A stretch of 64,000 bases of DNA from Pseudomonas sp. DNDY-54 (GTDB lineage Bacteria; Pseudomonadota; Gammaproteobacteria; Pseudomonadales; Pseudomonadaceae): assembly GCF_019880365.1 (NCBI RefSeq), contig NZ_CP082271.1:2914001-2978000 (forward strand). Direction: 5' to 3'. The notes beneath the pieces were generated by a model that was not told where the DNA came from, ran no database searches, and saw only the letters and a program-made list of their open reading frames with translations. Both the position numbers and the translations under genes were made by a program. Positions within the stretch are counted from its first letter, which is position 1, and each line of letters opens with the position of its first letter. Positions 1-9,189 of the stretch are shown one piece after another.

Positions 1-408
1 ATGCACTATCCGAATCACCTGATCATTGGCTCTGATCAGGTTGCCGTGCTCGAGCACGATATTCTTGGAAAACCCCATACATTTGAGCGAGCACAAGAGC
101 AACTGCGGGCCTGTAGCGGGAAGAGCGCGACATTCCTAACCGGGCTCGCACTACTCGATAGCCGAACCGGATATGTCCAGGTTGACTGCATCCCTTTTAC
201 CGTTCATTTCCGGGCCATCAACGACCAACAGATCGAACGCTATTTGCAGGCCGAACAACCTTTCGATTGTGCAGGCAGCTTCAAAGCGGAAGGCTTAGGG
301 GTCAGCCTATTCCGCTCAACCGAAGGCGTCGATGTCACCAGCCTGATCGGACTGCCACTAATCCGGTTGGTCGAGATGCTCAACCGGGCTGGCGTTGAAG
401 TACCTTGA
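1..408 (+). CDS. Maf/YceF-type nucleotide pyrophosphatase (5' end cut by window)
   Basis: C-terminal 135 residues of a Maf-family nucleoside triphosphate pyrophosphatase. The YceF subgroup hydrolyses 7-methyl-GTP and is a housekeeping nucleotide-pool cleaner in the cytoplasm. What is seen is the Maf segment ending in DSRTGYVQVDC, the AGSFKAEGLG stretch and the terminal SLIGLPLIRLVEMLN motif typical of YceF. A full Maf is about 190-200 residues, so roughly 60 are missing and the ATG at base 1 is probably internal. It converges on sppA with only 13 bases between the stops. The choice of YceF over YhdE rests on the DVTSLIGLP ending and on the rluC/sppA neighbourhood. Confidence 0.88.
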   Translation: MHYPNHLIIGSDQVAVLEHDILGKPHTFERAQEQLRACSGKSATFLTGLALLDSRTGYVQVDCIPFTVHFRAINDQQIERYLQAEQPFDCAGSFKAEGLGVSLFRSTEGVDVTSLIGLPLIRLVEMLNRAGVEVP

Positions 409-421
409 TGGCAACGAAGAT

Positions 422-1405
422 CTAGCGCAGCTGCGGGCCCTGAAAGCCCATCCACATGGCAAGCTGCGAACCCACGCTCGCCCCTAGCCTTTTAGTAAAC
501 CGATCTAGAGCGGAGTCTTTGACGGTGAAATCAACCAGCTCTTCCTCTTTGATGACTTCTCGTGCGACGTAGCTCGCGCTGCCCAGCCCATCAATCAGGC
601 CCAGCTCAAGCGCCTGCTCTCCAGACCAAATAAGCCCCGAAAACAACTCGGGGTGTTCCTCGACCTGTAGCCGGTCACCACGCCCCTGCTTGACGCTATC
701 GATGAATTGCCGATGCGTGGTTGCAAGGACGCTACGCCAGAACTCCGTTTCTTCGGGTTTTTCAGGCTGGAACGGATCAAGAAATGCCTTGTGCTCGCCC
801 GAGGTATAGACCCGCCGCTCCACGCCAACCTTTTGCATCGTCTCGACGAACCCGAAAGTGGCGGCGGTGACCCCAATCGAGCCGACCAGACTGGACTTAT
901 CGGCATAAATCGCATCCGCTGCGCTGGCAATATAATAAGCGCCAGATGCACCCAGATCAGTAATAACCGCATAGACCTTTACGGCTGGATATTCGCCACG
1001 AAGCCGTCGGATTTCATCATAAATATATCCCGACTGGACCGGACTGCCGCCCGGACTGTTTATCCGCAGCACCACTCCTTTGGTGTTGGAATCTTCGAAA
1101 GCGGCCCGAAGCGCCCCGACAATGTTGTCCGCGCTCGCTGCCTCTTCATCGGCAATCATCCCTCTAACATTGATGACGGCGGTATGGCTGTCGCCTTCAG
1201 CCTTGCCGTCACCCATACGCAGCAAAGGCGAGAACATCAGTAGCGCACCGAAGAGATAGATAAAGGTAAGCAGCTTAAAAAATATGCCCCAACGCCTAGC
1301 TCGTCTCTGCTCCTGCACACCAGCAAGCAGGGTCTTTTCCAACAGTTTCCAACTGTTGCGATCGTCCTTCCCCTCGCCCGCGGGCGCCTTCCATTCATCC
1401 GACAT
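422..1405 (-). CDS. sppA: Signal peptide peptidase SppA (S49 family, short form)
   Basis: Membrane-anchored serine peptidase that degrades cleaved signal peptides. 327 residues when started at the ATG ending at base 1405; the longer open frame adds 43 residues unlike the family. There is a cytoplasmic N-terminus, one membrane segment at about 39-60, then the S49 domain. Visible are the substrate strand NSPGGSP, the nucleophile Ser154 in LGASGAYY and the general base Lys206 in SGEHKAF, a Ser/Lys dyad as in the 36-kDa SppA/SohB-like class. The start overlaps the upstream HAD gene by 11 bases, and rluC precedes that, so the three are probably one transcript. Confidence 0.93.
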   Translation of the reverse strand: MSDEWKAPAGEGKDDRNSWKLLEKTLLAGVQEQRRARRWGIFFKLLTFIYLFGALLMFSPLLRMGDGKAEGDSHTAVINVRGMIADEEAASADNIVGALRAAFEDSNTKGVVLRINSPGGSPVQSGYIYDEIRRLRGEYPAVKVYAVITDLGASGAYYIASAADAIYADKSSLVGSIGVTAATFGFVETMQKVGVERRVYTSGEHKAFLDPFQPEKPEETEFWRSVLATTHRQFIDSVKQGRGDRLQVEEHPELFSGLIWSGEQALELGLIDGLGSASYVAREVIKEEELVDFTVKDSALDRFTKRLGASVGSQLAMWMGFQGPQLR

Positions 1406-2087
1406 GCGCAACCACCTCAGCGAGTGAATCAGTGGAGCACAGCCAGTCACCGAGCTCCGAAATATGTTTAATGGCCAAACACGGCATGCAAGCTTGCAAG
1501 ACTTCGAGGGGCTGAGCGCCGTACGTAACCGCAACGCTGTCCACGCCAGCTCGCCGCGCCATCTCGAGATCGAACACAGAATCCCCGATCATGAGGGCCC
1601 GCTCTGGACCAACCCCGCAATGCGCCAGAATCTCATGAATCATTTGTGGATTAGGCTTGCTCAAGGTCTCATCTGCGCAGCGGGTCACATCAAAGAAATC
1701 ACCCCATCCGTGCCCCGCGAGCACTCGATCCAAACCGCGCCTCCCCTTACCGGTCGCCACGGCAAGAAAGTACCCATGACCACGGAACGCCCGCAACGCC
1801 TCAGCCACGCCCGGATAGAGCACTGACGGCTCAGCTTCAAGCGAAAGATAATGGTCTGCATAGGCTCGACGAAACGCCTCCACCGTACGCTCATCACTAA
1901 CCTCGGGGTACAGAGCAGCAATCGCTTCAGGCAAACCGAGCCCAATAATGCCTTTAATGGACGCTTCATCAAGCGCCGGTAATTCGCAATCAGCAGCGGC
2001 AAACAATATTGATTCAACGATATGTCCAATCGAATCCACCAGGGTTCCATCCCAGTCGAAGATCAATAGTTCGTATTTATTCACCAA
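1395..2087 (-). CDS. HAD-superfamily phosphatase, phosphoglycolate-phosphatase-like
   Basis: 230-residue haloacid dehalogenase hydrolase of subfamily IA. Motif I is FDWDGTLVDS with nucleophile Asp11 and acid/base Asp13. Motif II is the VATGKG segment, motif III a Lys in SKPNPQM, and motif IV is GDSVFDLEMA. A helical cap lies between motifs I and II. Such proteins are often annotated phosphoglycolate phosphatase, but the substrate cannot be read from sequence. It overlaps rluC by 11 bases upstream and sppA by 11 bases downstream, which indicates translational coupling in a three-gene operon that recurs in pseudomonads. Confidence 0.88.
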   Translation of the reverse strand: MVNKYELLIFDWDGTLVDSIGHIVESILFAAADCELPALDEASIKGIIGLGLPEAIAALYPEVSDERTVEAFRRAYADHYLSLEAEPSVLYPGVAEALRAFRGHGYFLAVATGKGRRGLDRVLAGHGWGDFFDVTRCADETLSKPNPQMIHEILAHCGVGPERALMIGDSVFDLEMARRAGVDSVAVTYGAQPLEVLQACMPCLAIKHISELGDWLCSTDSLAEVVAHVG

Positions 2088-3030
2088 GCCTCTCCAGCGT
2101 CCGCGCCCAGAGATCGTCGACCGGCGCCTCCAGTTTCAGCTCACCCCCATCAGGCAAAGGCACCGTGAGCGCATAGGCGTGCAGAAATAGCCGCTTGCCG
2201 CCAAGATCACGAATGACGCCGGTGAATTCTTCATCGCCGTACTTGCTGTCACCGGCGATGCTATGCCCAGCGTGCTTTGCGTGCACACGGATCTGATGTG
2301 TGCGTCCAGTTACAGGTTTAGCCTCCACTAGGGTAGCGAAGTCGCCAAAACGGCGCAGAACACGAAACAGCGTCAGCGCATCCTTGCCCGCCTCAGTGAC
2401 CTCCACCATCCGCTCGCCCGATCGCAACGTATTTTTCAACAGCGGAGCATTCACCTGCTTCTTGCCAGCCTCCCAACGACCGCGCACAAGCGCCATGTAT
2501 CGCTTGTCTACCCCATCGCCACGAAGCGCCTCGTGCAAATGGCGAAGCATGCTGCGTTTCTTTGCAATCATCAGCAGTCCGGACGTGTCCCGATCCAGGC
2601 GATGCACCAACTCGAGCTCCTTGGCGTCTGGACGCAGCTGGCGCAGCGCCTCGATGACACCGAAGCTGAGTCCACTGCCGCCATGTACCGCAATACCAGC
2701 AGGCTTGTTCAACACGACAAGCGCCTTGTCTTCGTAGACGATCGCCGTTTCCAGGCGCTCGAGAAGACCTTGCGCCACCGGGACCACCTCGTCTCGCTCG
2801 GGCAACCGAAGCGGCGGCACACGCACCACATCGCCGGCCTGGAGCTTGTACTCGGGCTTGATTCGCCCCTTGTTCACTCGCACTTCGCCTTTGCGCAAGA
2901 TGCGGTAAATCAAGGTCTTGGGCACACCCTTGAGTTGAGTACGGAGAAAGTTATCGATGCGCTGGCCGGCAAGCTCCGGCGAGACCTCGAGCATTTGCAC
3001 GCCGGAGGTCTGAGAGGGGGTATTGGTCAT
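2077..3030 (-). CDS. rluC: 23S rRNA pseudouridine synthase RluC
   Basis: 317-residue pseudouridine synthase of the RluA family. The RluC member modifies positions 955, 2504 and 2580 (E. coli numbering) of 23S rRNA. An S4 RNA-binding domain occupies about residues 18-80, with the catalytic domain after it. The signature HRLDRDTSG carries catalytic Asp146, and later KPVTGRTHQIRVH is conserved. It is divergent from rne across about 550 bases, an arrangement also found in E. coli, which supports RluC over RluA or RluD. It leads the rluC-HAD-sppA transcript. Confidence 0.92.
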   Translation of the reverse strand: MTNTPSQTSGVQMLEVSPELAGQRIDNFLRTQLKGVPKTLIYRILRKGEVRVNKGRIKPEYKLQAGDVVRVPPLRLPERDEVVPVAQGLLERLETAIVYEDKALVVLNKPAGIAVHGGSGLSFGVIEALRQLRPDAKELELVHRLDRDTSGLLMIAKKRSMLRHLHEALRGDGVDKRYMALVRGRWEAGKKQVNAPLLKNTLRSGERMVEVTEAGKDALTLFRVLRRFGDFATLVEAKPVTGRTHQIRVHAKHAGHSIAGDSKYGDEEFTGVIRDLGGKRLFLHAYALTVPLPDGGELKLEAPVDDLWARTLERLGE

Positions 3031-3057
3031 GCGCGGATGATATCAATTTTCCCTTAT

Positions 3058-3086
3058 TTGAAGCACTTAAACATTGCTGTTATAGT
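3058..3086 (+). promoter_or_regulatory. Putative sigma70 promoter of rne
   Basis: TTGAAG (3058-3063), a 17-base spacer, then TATAGT (3081-3086), facing rne. This is the best match to the -35/-10 consensus in the rluC-rne gap. Transcription would begin near 3093 and give a leader of about 490 nt. Seen directly in sequence; start site not determined. Confidence 0.6.
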
Positions 3087-3092
3087 CCAGGC

Positions 3093-3581
3093 GCCGCCAA
3101 AAGCGGACAGGTTGGGGAATGCCAGCGAAACCGCCATTCCCGACCCAGCAATGTTTGAGGACGTGAGGCCGTCCAACGGAGCTTTTCTCAAGTAGCACAA
3201 GTTCCGAAACAAGCCTTGAAGACATGATGCGTGCCCCCGATGGGGAATCGCGATAATCGATAACCCGCTCCCGGATTCTGTGAGCGGCACCCGATTTTCA
3301 AAGTATGAGTGTTGGGTGGAGATGTACAGCCATCGGATTGCGTAGCAAAGGCTTTCATAGACGCTTCATTCCGTCCGCTACCGGTGACTGATTCCTCCTC
3401 CCGAACCATTGCTTCTGTTCCGACAGCAAGCAGGAGACGTCGTCGCGACGCCGGCCCCAAATGGCCGCACATCGCTGGACACTGGAGTGCTTTACAACCA
3501 TTCCTGACTCACCTGACACCGACCGCGAGAGTCGTGTGTGCCGAACGCCGTTTCCGCTGCCTTGGAAACCGACGGTACTAC
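3093..3581 (+). promoter_or_regulatory. Long 5' leader of rne (putative autoregulatory region)
   Basis: About 490 nt between the inferred start site and the rne ATG. Short self-complementary stretches are visible, for example CCCCGATGGGG near 3236-3246. The rne frame stays open upstream to base 3309, but that extension has no resemblance to RNase E and is treated as leader. In E. coli a 361-nt structured rne leader mediates RNase E autoregulation; the same role here is inference. No other gene is recognised in this stretch. Confidence 0.5.
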
Positions 3582-6500
3582 ATGAAAAGAATGCTAATTA
3601 ACGCAACTCAGCCCGAAGAGTTGCGTGTCGCACTGGTCGACGGCCAACGCCTGTTCGATCTGGATATCGAATCCGGCGCCCGCGAACAGAAAAAAGCCAA
3701 CATCTACAAAGGCAAGATCACCCGCGTCGAGCCCAGCCTCGAGGCCGCCTTTGTCGACTTCGGTGCAGACCGCCATGGTTTTCTTCCTCTCAAGGAGATT
3801 TCCCGCGAGTACTTCAAAAAATCGCCTGAAGGTCGCGTCAATATCAAGGACGTCCTGAGCGAAGGCCAGGAAGTCATCGTCCAGGTTGAGAAAGAAGAGC
3901 GCGGCAACAAGGGTGCGGCGCTGACCACCTTTATCAGCCTGGCTGGCCGCTATCTCGTGCTGATGCCGAACAACCCACGCGCAGGCGGCATCTCCCGTCG
4001 CATCGAAGGCGAAGAACGTAACGAGCTGCGCGAAGCGCTAAACGGTCTCAACGTTCCCGCCGACATGGGCCTGATCGTCCGGACTGCCGGCCTCGGCCGC
4101 TCCAGCGAAGAAATGCAATGGGACCTGGATTACCTCCTACAGCTATGGAGCGCAGTCAAGGAAGCCTCGCAGGACCGCCCCGCCCCCTTCCTGATTTACC
4201 AAGAATCCAATGTCATTATCCGCGCCATCCGCGACTACCTGCGCCAGGACATCGGCGAGGTACTGATCGATAGCGTCGAAGCACAAGACGAAGCCCTGTC
4301 CTTCATCCAGCAGGTGATGCCGCAGTACGCCAGCAAGATCAAGCTGTACGAAGACAGCGTGCCGCTGTTCAACCGCTTCCAGATTGAGAGCCAGATCGAG
4401 ACCGCTTTCCAACGTGAAGTGAAGTTGCCGTCCGGCGGTTCTATCGTTATCGATCCGACCGAGGCACTGGTGTCCATCGACATCAACTCGGCGCGTGCGA
4501 CCAAGGGCGGCGACATCGAAGAAACCGCCCTTCAGACCAACCTCGAAGCGGCCGAGGAAATTGCCCGCCAGCTGCGCCTGCGCGACATCGGCGGCCTGAT
4601 TGTTATCGACTTCATCGACATGACGCCGGCTAAGAACCAGCGCGCCGTTGAAGAAAAAGTTCGCGAAGCACTCGAAGCCGACCGGGCTCGCATTCAAGTC
4701 GGTCGTATTTCGCGCTTCGGCCTGCTGGAGATGTCCCGCCAACGCCTGCGCCCATCGCTCGGCGAAACCAGCGGTATCGTCTGCCCGCGCTGCAACGGTC
4801 AAGGAATCATTCGCGATGTCGAATCACTGTCGCTGGCCATCCTGCGCCTGATCGAAGAAGAAGCCCTCAAGGACCGCACCGCCGAGGTCCGCGCCCGCGT
4901 GCCGTTCCAGGTTGCCGCCTTCCTTCTCAATGAAAAGCGCAACGCTATCACCAAAATCGAGCTGCGCAGCCGCGCGCGCATCTTCATCCTGCCGGACGAT
5001 CATCTTGAGACGCCGCACTTCGAAGTGCAGCGTCTGCGCGATGACAGCCCGGAAATCATCGCCGGTCAGGCCAGTTATGAAATGAGCCCAACCGAGGTCG
5101 AGGAAGCTCAACCAGTCAGCTCAACGCGCACCCTGGTCCGCCAGGAAGCTGCGGTGAAAACTGCACCGCAGCGTACTGCACCCGCACCAGCACCCACCGC
5201 CGCGCCTATTGAAGCCGCCGCACCGGCTTCGCAGGAGCCGAGCCTGTTCAAGGGTCTTGTCAAATCGCTGGTAGGTCTTTTTGCCGGCAAGCAGGAAGCA
5301 CCTGCCGCTGAAGTCGAGAAGAAACCCGCCGCTAGCAGCCGACCACAACGCAACGATGAACGCCGTAGCGGGCGCCAGCAAAACCGTCGTCGCGATTCGC
5401 GTAACAACCGCGACGAAGAACGCAAGCCTCGCGAAGAGCGCGCTCCTCGGGAAGACCGTCAGCCTCGCGAAGAACGCCAGACACGCCCGCCACGCGAAGA
5501 ACGCAAGCCACGTGAAGCTCGAGAACCGCGCGAGTCCCGCGAGCCGGTAGAAGTCAGCGAAATCACTGCGCAGGCACCACAGCAACCGCGTCGCGAGCGC
5601 AGTCCGCGCGAAGACCGTCAGCCGCGTGAAGAGCGTAAGCGGGAGCTGCGCGCGCCACTCGACGGCTCCGCGCAGACCACACCAGACATGGCGGCCAGCG
5701 AAGAAAGCGCTGAGCGCAAGCCACGTCCGCCTCGTGAAGAGCGAAAGCCACGGGCAGAGCAAGCGGTAACTGCGGACGAGCCGCAGAACGAAATCGAAGA
5801 CTCCGCCCAGGAAGAACAACAGGAGTCGAGCGAAGGCAGCGAGCGCCCACGTCGTCGCTCCCGCGGCCAGCGTCGCCGCAGCAATCGCCGTGATCGTCAA
5901 CGCGATGCCAATGGCAACGAGATTGATAGCGAAGCCGAGCCAGACACTGTCGAAGTCAGCGAAAGTAATGCGCCAGTGAAGTCGGAGCAGGTCGCCATTG
6001 CCGCGACTGCCGCCGCCCTTGCGGCTAACACGGCAGATACCGACTCGCCACCCATCGCGACGCAAGCCGAAGTAGAGGCGACGCCAGAGGTACCAGCAGC
6101 AGCGGCGGCCATAGAGAGTACTGAAGCCGAAAACAAGCCAGCCGAAGACGACACAGCACAGCCAAGCGAAGCTGCTACCCCAGCTGCAGAGCCAGCCGCT
6201 GCGCCTGCCGTGTCTGACGCCGAGCAACCTCAGCCGGCACGCAATGAGCCCGAGGCCTCCGAAGCTGTAATCGAACCTGCCGCCGAGCAGCAAGCTCCGA
6301 CGCCGATCGAGCCCGTAGCAGCGCCGATGACAGCGAGCGGTCGCGCACCGAACGACCCACGCGAGGTTCGCCGTCGCCGCCTGGAGCAGGAGCGCCTGGC
6401 CAAAGAAGCTGCCGAGGCAGAAGCGAAAGCTGCAGCACCCTCGGAACTCGCTAGTCCAGAGATTGTGGTAAGCGAAGTGCCTGTCGAGACAGCAGCCGAG

Positions 6501-6710
6501 CAACAGTCCGACGCAACCAACCGTAGCGAAGAGGTCGCGGCTGAAGTTACTCCACAGCCTGAACCGCTTTCCATCGAACGGATAGCTGAACCAGCCGTCG
6601 CGGCGACGGCCCAGCCCGAGGTGGAGCCAGTCACGCCCACCACCAAGGCTGAGCCGGAGATAACGGAAGAGACAACCGGGCAGCACGACGCGGACAAGCG
6701 TCAAAGCTGA
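3582..6710 (+). CDS. rne: Ribonuclease E, degradosome scaffold
   Basis: 1042-residue endoribonuclease for mRNA decay and rRNA/tRNA processing, starting MKRMLINATQPEELR as in other RNase E proteins. The N-terminal half is catalytic: an S1 domain at about 36-120, the DNase I-like domain with metal-binding Asp300 and Asp343, and the zinc-link CPRC at Cys401/Cys404. The C-terminal half is low complexity. An arginine-rich stretch at about 587-726 repeats PREER/PREDRQ units, and Ala/Pro/Glu-rich sequence follows with an NDPREVRRRR motif at 924. These are expected RNA- and partner-binding segments. It is followed by a strong terminator. Confidence 0.97.
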   Translation: MKRMLINATQPEELRVALVDGQRLFDLDIESGAREQKKANIYKGKITRVEPSLEAAFVDFGADRHGFLPLKEISREYFKKSPEGRVNIKDVLSEGQEVIVQVEKEERGNKGAALTTFISLAGRYLVLMPNNPRAGGISRRIEGEERNELREALNGLNVPADMGLIVRTAGLGRSSEEMQWDLDYLLQLWSAVKEASQDRPAPFLIYQESNVIIRAIRDYLRQDIGEVLIDSVEAQDEALSFIQQVMPQYASKIKLYEDSVPLFNRFQIESQIETAFQREVKLPSGGSIVIDPTEALVSIDINSARATKGGDIEETALQTNLEAAEEIARQLRLRDIGGLIVIDFIDMTPAKNQRAVEEKVREALEADRARIQVGRISRFGLLEMSRQRLRPSLGETSGIVCPRCNGQGIIRDVESLSLAILRLIEEEALKDRTAEVRARVPFQVAAFLLNEKRNAITKIELRSRARIFILPDDHLETPHFEVQRLRDDSPEIIAGQASYEMSPTEVEEAQPVSSTRTLVRQEAAVKTAPQRTAPAPAPTAAPIEAAAPASQEPSLFKGLVKSLVGLFAGKQEAPAAEVEKKPAASSRPQRNDERRSGRQQNRRRDSRNNRDEERKPREERAPREDRQPREERQTRPPREERKPREAREPRESREPVEVSEITAQAPQQPRRERSPREDRQPREERKRELRAPLDGSAQTTPDMAASEESAERKPRPPREERKPRAEQAVTADEPQNEIEDSAQEEQQESSEGSERPRRRSRGQRRRSNRRDRQRDANGNEIDSEAEPDTVEVSESNAPVKSEQVAIAATAAALAANTADTDSPPIATQAEVEATPEVPAAAAAIESTEAENKPAEDDTAQPSEAATPAAEPAAAPAVSDAEQPQPARNEPEASEAVIEPAAEQQAPTPIEPVAAPMTASGRAPNDPREVRRRRLEQERLAKEAAEAEAKAAAPSELASPEIVVSEVPVETAAEQQSDATNRSEEVAAEVTPQPEPLSIERIAEPAVAATAQPEVEPVTPTTKAEPEITEETTGQHDADKRQS

Positions 6711-6721
6711 CAGGCACAGGA

Positions 6722-6755
6722 ACAAAAAAAGGGATGCTTCGGCATCCCTTTTTTG
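6722..6755. terminator. Bidirectional Rho-independent terminator between rne and murB
   Basis: Perfect stem GGGATGC/GCATCCC closed by a TTCG tetraloop, flanked by seven A on the left and six T on the right. It therefore has a U-tract on either strand. It lies 11 bases after the rne stop and can also end the converging murB-side transcript. Confidence 0.93.
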
Positions 6756-6941
6756 TCCAGCGTATCCATCCTCAGCACAGCAGGAGAGTTAACGACGCGA
6801 CGAGGCGCGGGCCCGACCGCCTGAACCAAATCGCATTGGATACGCAAATAAGCCGACACGCCGCTCGCGCAGCCATCGAGAGCCGGCACTACGACGAACC
6901 GGACCATACCGGTTGCACAACATGGTAAAAATTACGGCGGA

Positions 6942-7970
6942 CTAGATGACGTTCGGCTCAATTTCGAGCTGCACGCCAAACCGATCGGCAACGTCAGCTC
7001 TTATCCCCTCCGCCAGCTCGAGAATCTGTTGGCCGCTTGCCTGACCATAATTAACGAGCACCAGCGCCTGCAGGTGATGCACACCCGCATCGCCTTTCCG
7101 GTACCCCTTCCAGCCTGCACGCTCAATCAACCAGCCAGCTGCGAGCTTTAACTCGCCCGTTTCCTGAGGAAACGCAACCAAGTCCGGATAGTGCTCGCGC
7201 AACGAATCGGCTAGTGATTGAGCTACCAGGGGATTCTTGAAAAAACTGCCCGCATTACCCAACACTTTAGGATTCGGTAGTTTCTCACTGCGAATCGCAC
7301 ACACTGCGCGACTGACATCGATCGCTTCAGGTGACTGAATGCCGTGTTGTTCCAGCCATTGACGGAGGGGGCCGTACTCCAGCTTGAGTTCCGCGGTCCG
7401 CCGTAGCTCGAAACGTACACGGAGAATGATGTAGCGCCCAGCCTGGCGTTTGAACACACTATCGCGATAGCCGAACTCGCAGTCCTGCAGATCGAACTCA
7501 ACGAGACGTCCACTTTCCCGATCCAGCGCGGTCAGTCCGGCGAATACATCCTTGATCTCGACACCGTACGCACCGACATTCTGGATCGGTGCCGCGCCGA
7601 CGGTGCCTGGAATAAGGCTGAGGTTCTCCAAGCCGGATAGGCCGAGCTCAAGGCTATGCAACACGAAGGGATGCCAAGGCTCGCCAGCCTCTGCCTCGAT
7701 CACGGCCCGCTTGCCATCATCCTCCAGAACCCGAATGCCTCGGCTGGTCATGCGCAGCACCAGCGCATCCACATCCGAGGTAAGCACCAAATTGCTACCG
7801 CCACCCAGCACCTGTAGAGGCGTGCCGAGACGCTGTGCCTCGTGGAGCGCTTCGATAACCTCTTGATCGTCACGCGCCTCGGCGAAGTAGGCGGCACCCG
7901 CTTCTATCGCGAACGTATTGAAGGGCTTGAGCGAACGGTTACGCTCGACGATAAGCGTCACAACCGACAC
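6942..7970 (-). CDS. murB: UDP-N-acetylenolpyruvoylglucosamine reductase
   Basis: 342-residue FAD enzyme that reduces UDP-GlcNAc-enolpyruvate to UDP-MurNAc with NADPH in peptidoglycan synthesis. The FAD-binding part has the signature VLGGGSNLVL near 54-63 and IPGTVGAAPIQNVGAYG. Catalytic residues align as Arg169 (FGYRDS), Ser242 (GNAGSFFKNP) and Glu338 near the C-terminus. Length and the FGYRDS insertion fit the type I, E. coli-like MurB. The start overlaps the phosphatase gene by 13 bases, and the gene is last in the kdsB-side run. Confidence 0.96.
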   Translation of the reverse strand: MSVVTLIVERNRSLKPFNTFAIEAGAAYFAEARDDQEVIEALHEAQRLGTPLQVLGGGSNLVLTSDVDALVLRMTSRGIRVLEDDGKRAVIEAEAGEPWHPFVLHSLELGLSGLENLSLIPGTVGAAPIQNVGAYGVEIKDVFAGLTALDRESGRLVEFDLQDCEFGYRDSVFKRQAGRYIILRVRFELRRTAELKLEYGPLRQWLEQHGIQSPEAIDVSRAVCAIRSEKLPNPKVLGNAGSFFKNPLVAQSLADSLREHYPDLVAFPQETGELKLAAGWLIERAGWKGYRKGDAGVHHLQALVLVNYGQASGQQILELAEGIRADVADRFGVQLEIEPNVI

Positions 7971-8428
7971 CTTATTTCGCCGAGCAGGGCCGCAGACGCC
8001 TGCTCGATCAGATCGAGCACATGCTCGAAGCCCTCGCCACCGCCGTAATAAGGGTCGGGTACCGAGTCTTCTCCCAGGTTAAATCGACGGAGCAAGAGAT
8101 CGAGTTCACCGCGGAACTCCGCCGGTCGCAGCGCCTGCAGTCGTTCAAGATTGTCATGATCCATCGCGAAGATCATATCGAAACGATGGAAGTCATCGCG
8201 GGTCACCTGACGGGCTCTGAGTTCGCTGAGATCATAGCCCCGTCGAGCAGCGGCCTGGCACGCACGCCCATCAGGCCCTTTGCCTACATGCCAATCCCCG
8301 GTTCCGGCAGAGTCAATGACTATCCGATCAGCCAGTCCGGCGTCCCGCACGTGTTTACGAAAGACAGCCTCGGCACTGGGCGAACGACAGATGTTGCCCA
8401 TGCAAACGAACAAAACCTTCACGTTCAC
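7958..8428 (-). CDS. Low-molecular-weight protein tyrosine phosphatase
   Basis: 156-residue cytoplasmic LMW-PTP. The P-loop CMGNICRS gives nucleophile Cys9 and Arg15, and the general acid is Asp125 in VPDPYYGG. Such enzymes dephosphorylate tyrosine kinases of exopolysaccharide systems in some bacteria. Here no BY-kinase or capsule gene is nearby, so the substrate is unknown. The gene sits between kdsB (4-base overlap) and murB (13-base overlap), an order conserved in pseudomonads. Confidence 0.93.
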   Translation of the reverse strand: MNVKVLFVCMGNICRSPSAEAVFRKHVRDAGLADRIVIDSAGTGDWHVGKGPDGRACQAAARRGYDLSELRARQVTRDDFHRFDMIFAMDHDNLERLQALRPAEFRGELDLLLRRFNLGEDSVPDPYYGGGEGFEHVLDLIEQASAALLGEIRCRL

Positions 8429-9189
8429 GCGCCGAGCAATTTGCGTACACGATCGAGATCCTCCGCCGTGTCAACTCCAGCCGGCGGAGCCTCGACTGCA
8501 TCGGCGACGTGAATGCGTATGCCATGCCAGAGCGCGCGCAACTGTTCCAGGCACTCGGTGTTCTCTAGCCAGCAGGGCCCCCAGGCAACGAAATCGGCAA
8601 GAAATCCGGCCCGATACGCATAGATACCGATATGACGGCGATACGGAACTGCGGAAGGAAGCGATTCGCGATCATGTGCAAATTCGTCACGCGCCCATGG
8701 CAAAGGTGCGCGACTGAAGGTTAGTGCCAGACCATTGATATCGCTCACCACTTTCACCACGTTCGGGTTGAACAGCGCTTGCGAATCCCCTATCGGCTCG
8801 GCGAGCGTGGCGATCGCCGCCTCAGGGTGGCTAGCGAGATTGAGCGCAACCTGATCAATCACTGAGGGAGGGATCAACGGCTCATCGCCCTGCACGTTGA
8901 CGACGATCGCATCAGCTGCCAAACCCAGCCTGTCCGCTACCTCGGCGAGGCGATCAGTGCCCGAATTATGCTCGACACGCGTCAGCAAGGCCTCAGCGCC
9001 GAAGCCCTCGCAAGCCTCAAGAATCTTCCTATTATCAGTGGCAACCACCACCCGCTGCGCGCCGCTTTTGCAGGCTTGTTCCCAGACGTGGCGAATCATT
9101 GGTTTACCGGCAATATCCTGCAGCGGTTTACCCGGAAGACGGGTGGACGCGTAACGCGCCGGGATCACGACCGTATAAGCGTTAGTCAT
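8425..9189 (-). CDS. kdsB: CMP-KDO synthetase (3-deoxy-manno-octulosonate cytidylyltransferase)
   Basis: 254-residue enzyme activating KDO with CTP for lipopolysaccharide inner-core assembly. It begins with the nucleotide-binding signature VIPARYASTRLPGKPL, with VNVQGDEPLIPP (metal-binding Asp) and the RHIGIYAYR segment following. Length matches the family at about 250. It overlaps trm112 and the phosphatase gene by 4 bases each, so the run is translationally coupled. LpxK, two genes upstream, provides the lipid A acceptor that KDO is added to. Confidence 0.96.
   Translation of the reverse strand: MTNAYTVVIPARYASTRLPGKPLQDIAGKPMIRHVWEQACKSGAQRVVVATDNRKILEACEGFGAEALLTRVEHNSGTDRLAEVADRLGLAADAIVVNVQGDEPLIPPSVIDQVALNLASHPEAAIATLAEPIGDSQALFNPNVVKVVSDINGLALTFSRAPLPWARDEFAHDRESLPSAVPYRRHIGIYAYRAGFLADFVAWGPCWLENTECLEQLRALWHGIRIHVADAVEAPPAGVDTAEDLDRVRKLLGA

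Noticed and set aside
3309..3581. In-frame N-terminal extension of RNase E by 91 codons
   Set aside because: Arg/Pro-rich and unlike any RNase E; the MKRMLINATQ start is conserved, so the region is leader.
5121..6725. 534-codon open frame antisense to rne
   Set aside because: It arises from the low-complexity, GC-biased C-terminal rne coding sequence; the product is Leu/Phe/Arg-rich with no domain.
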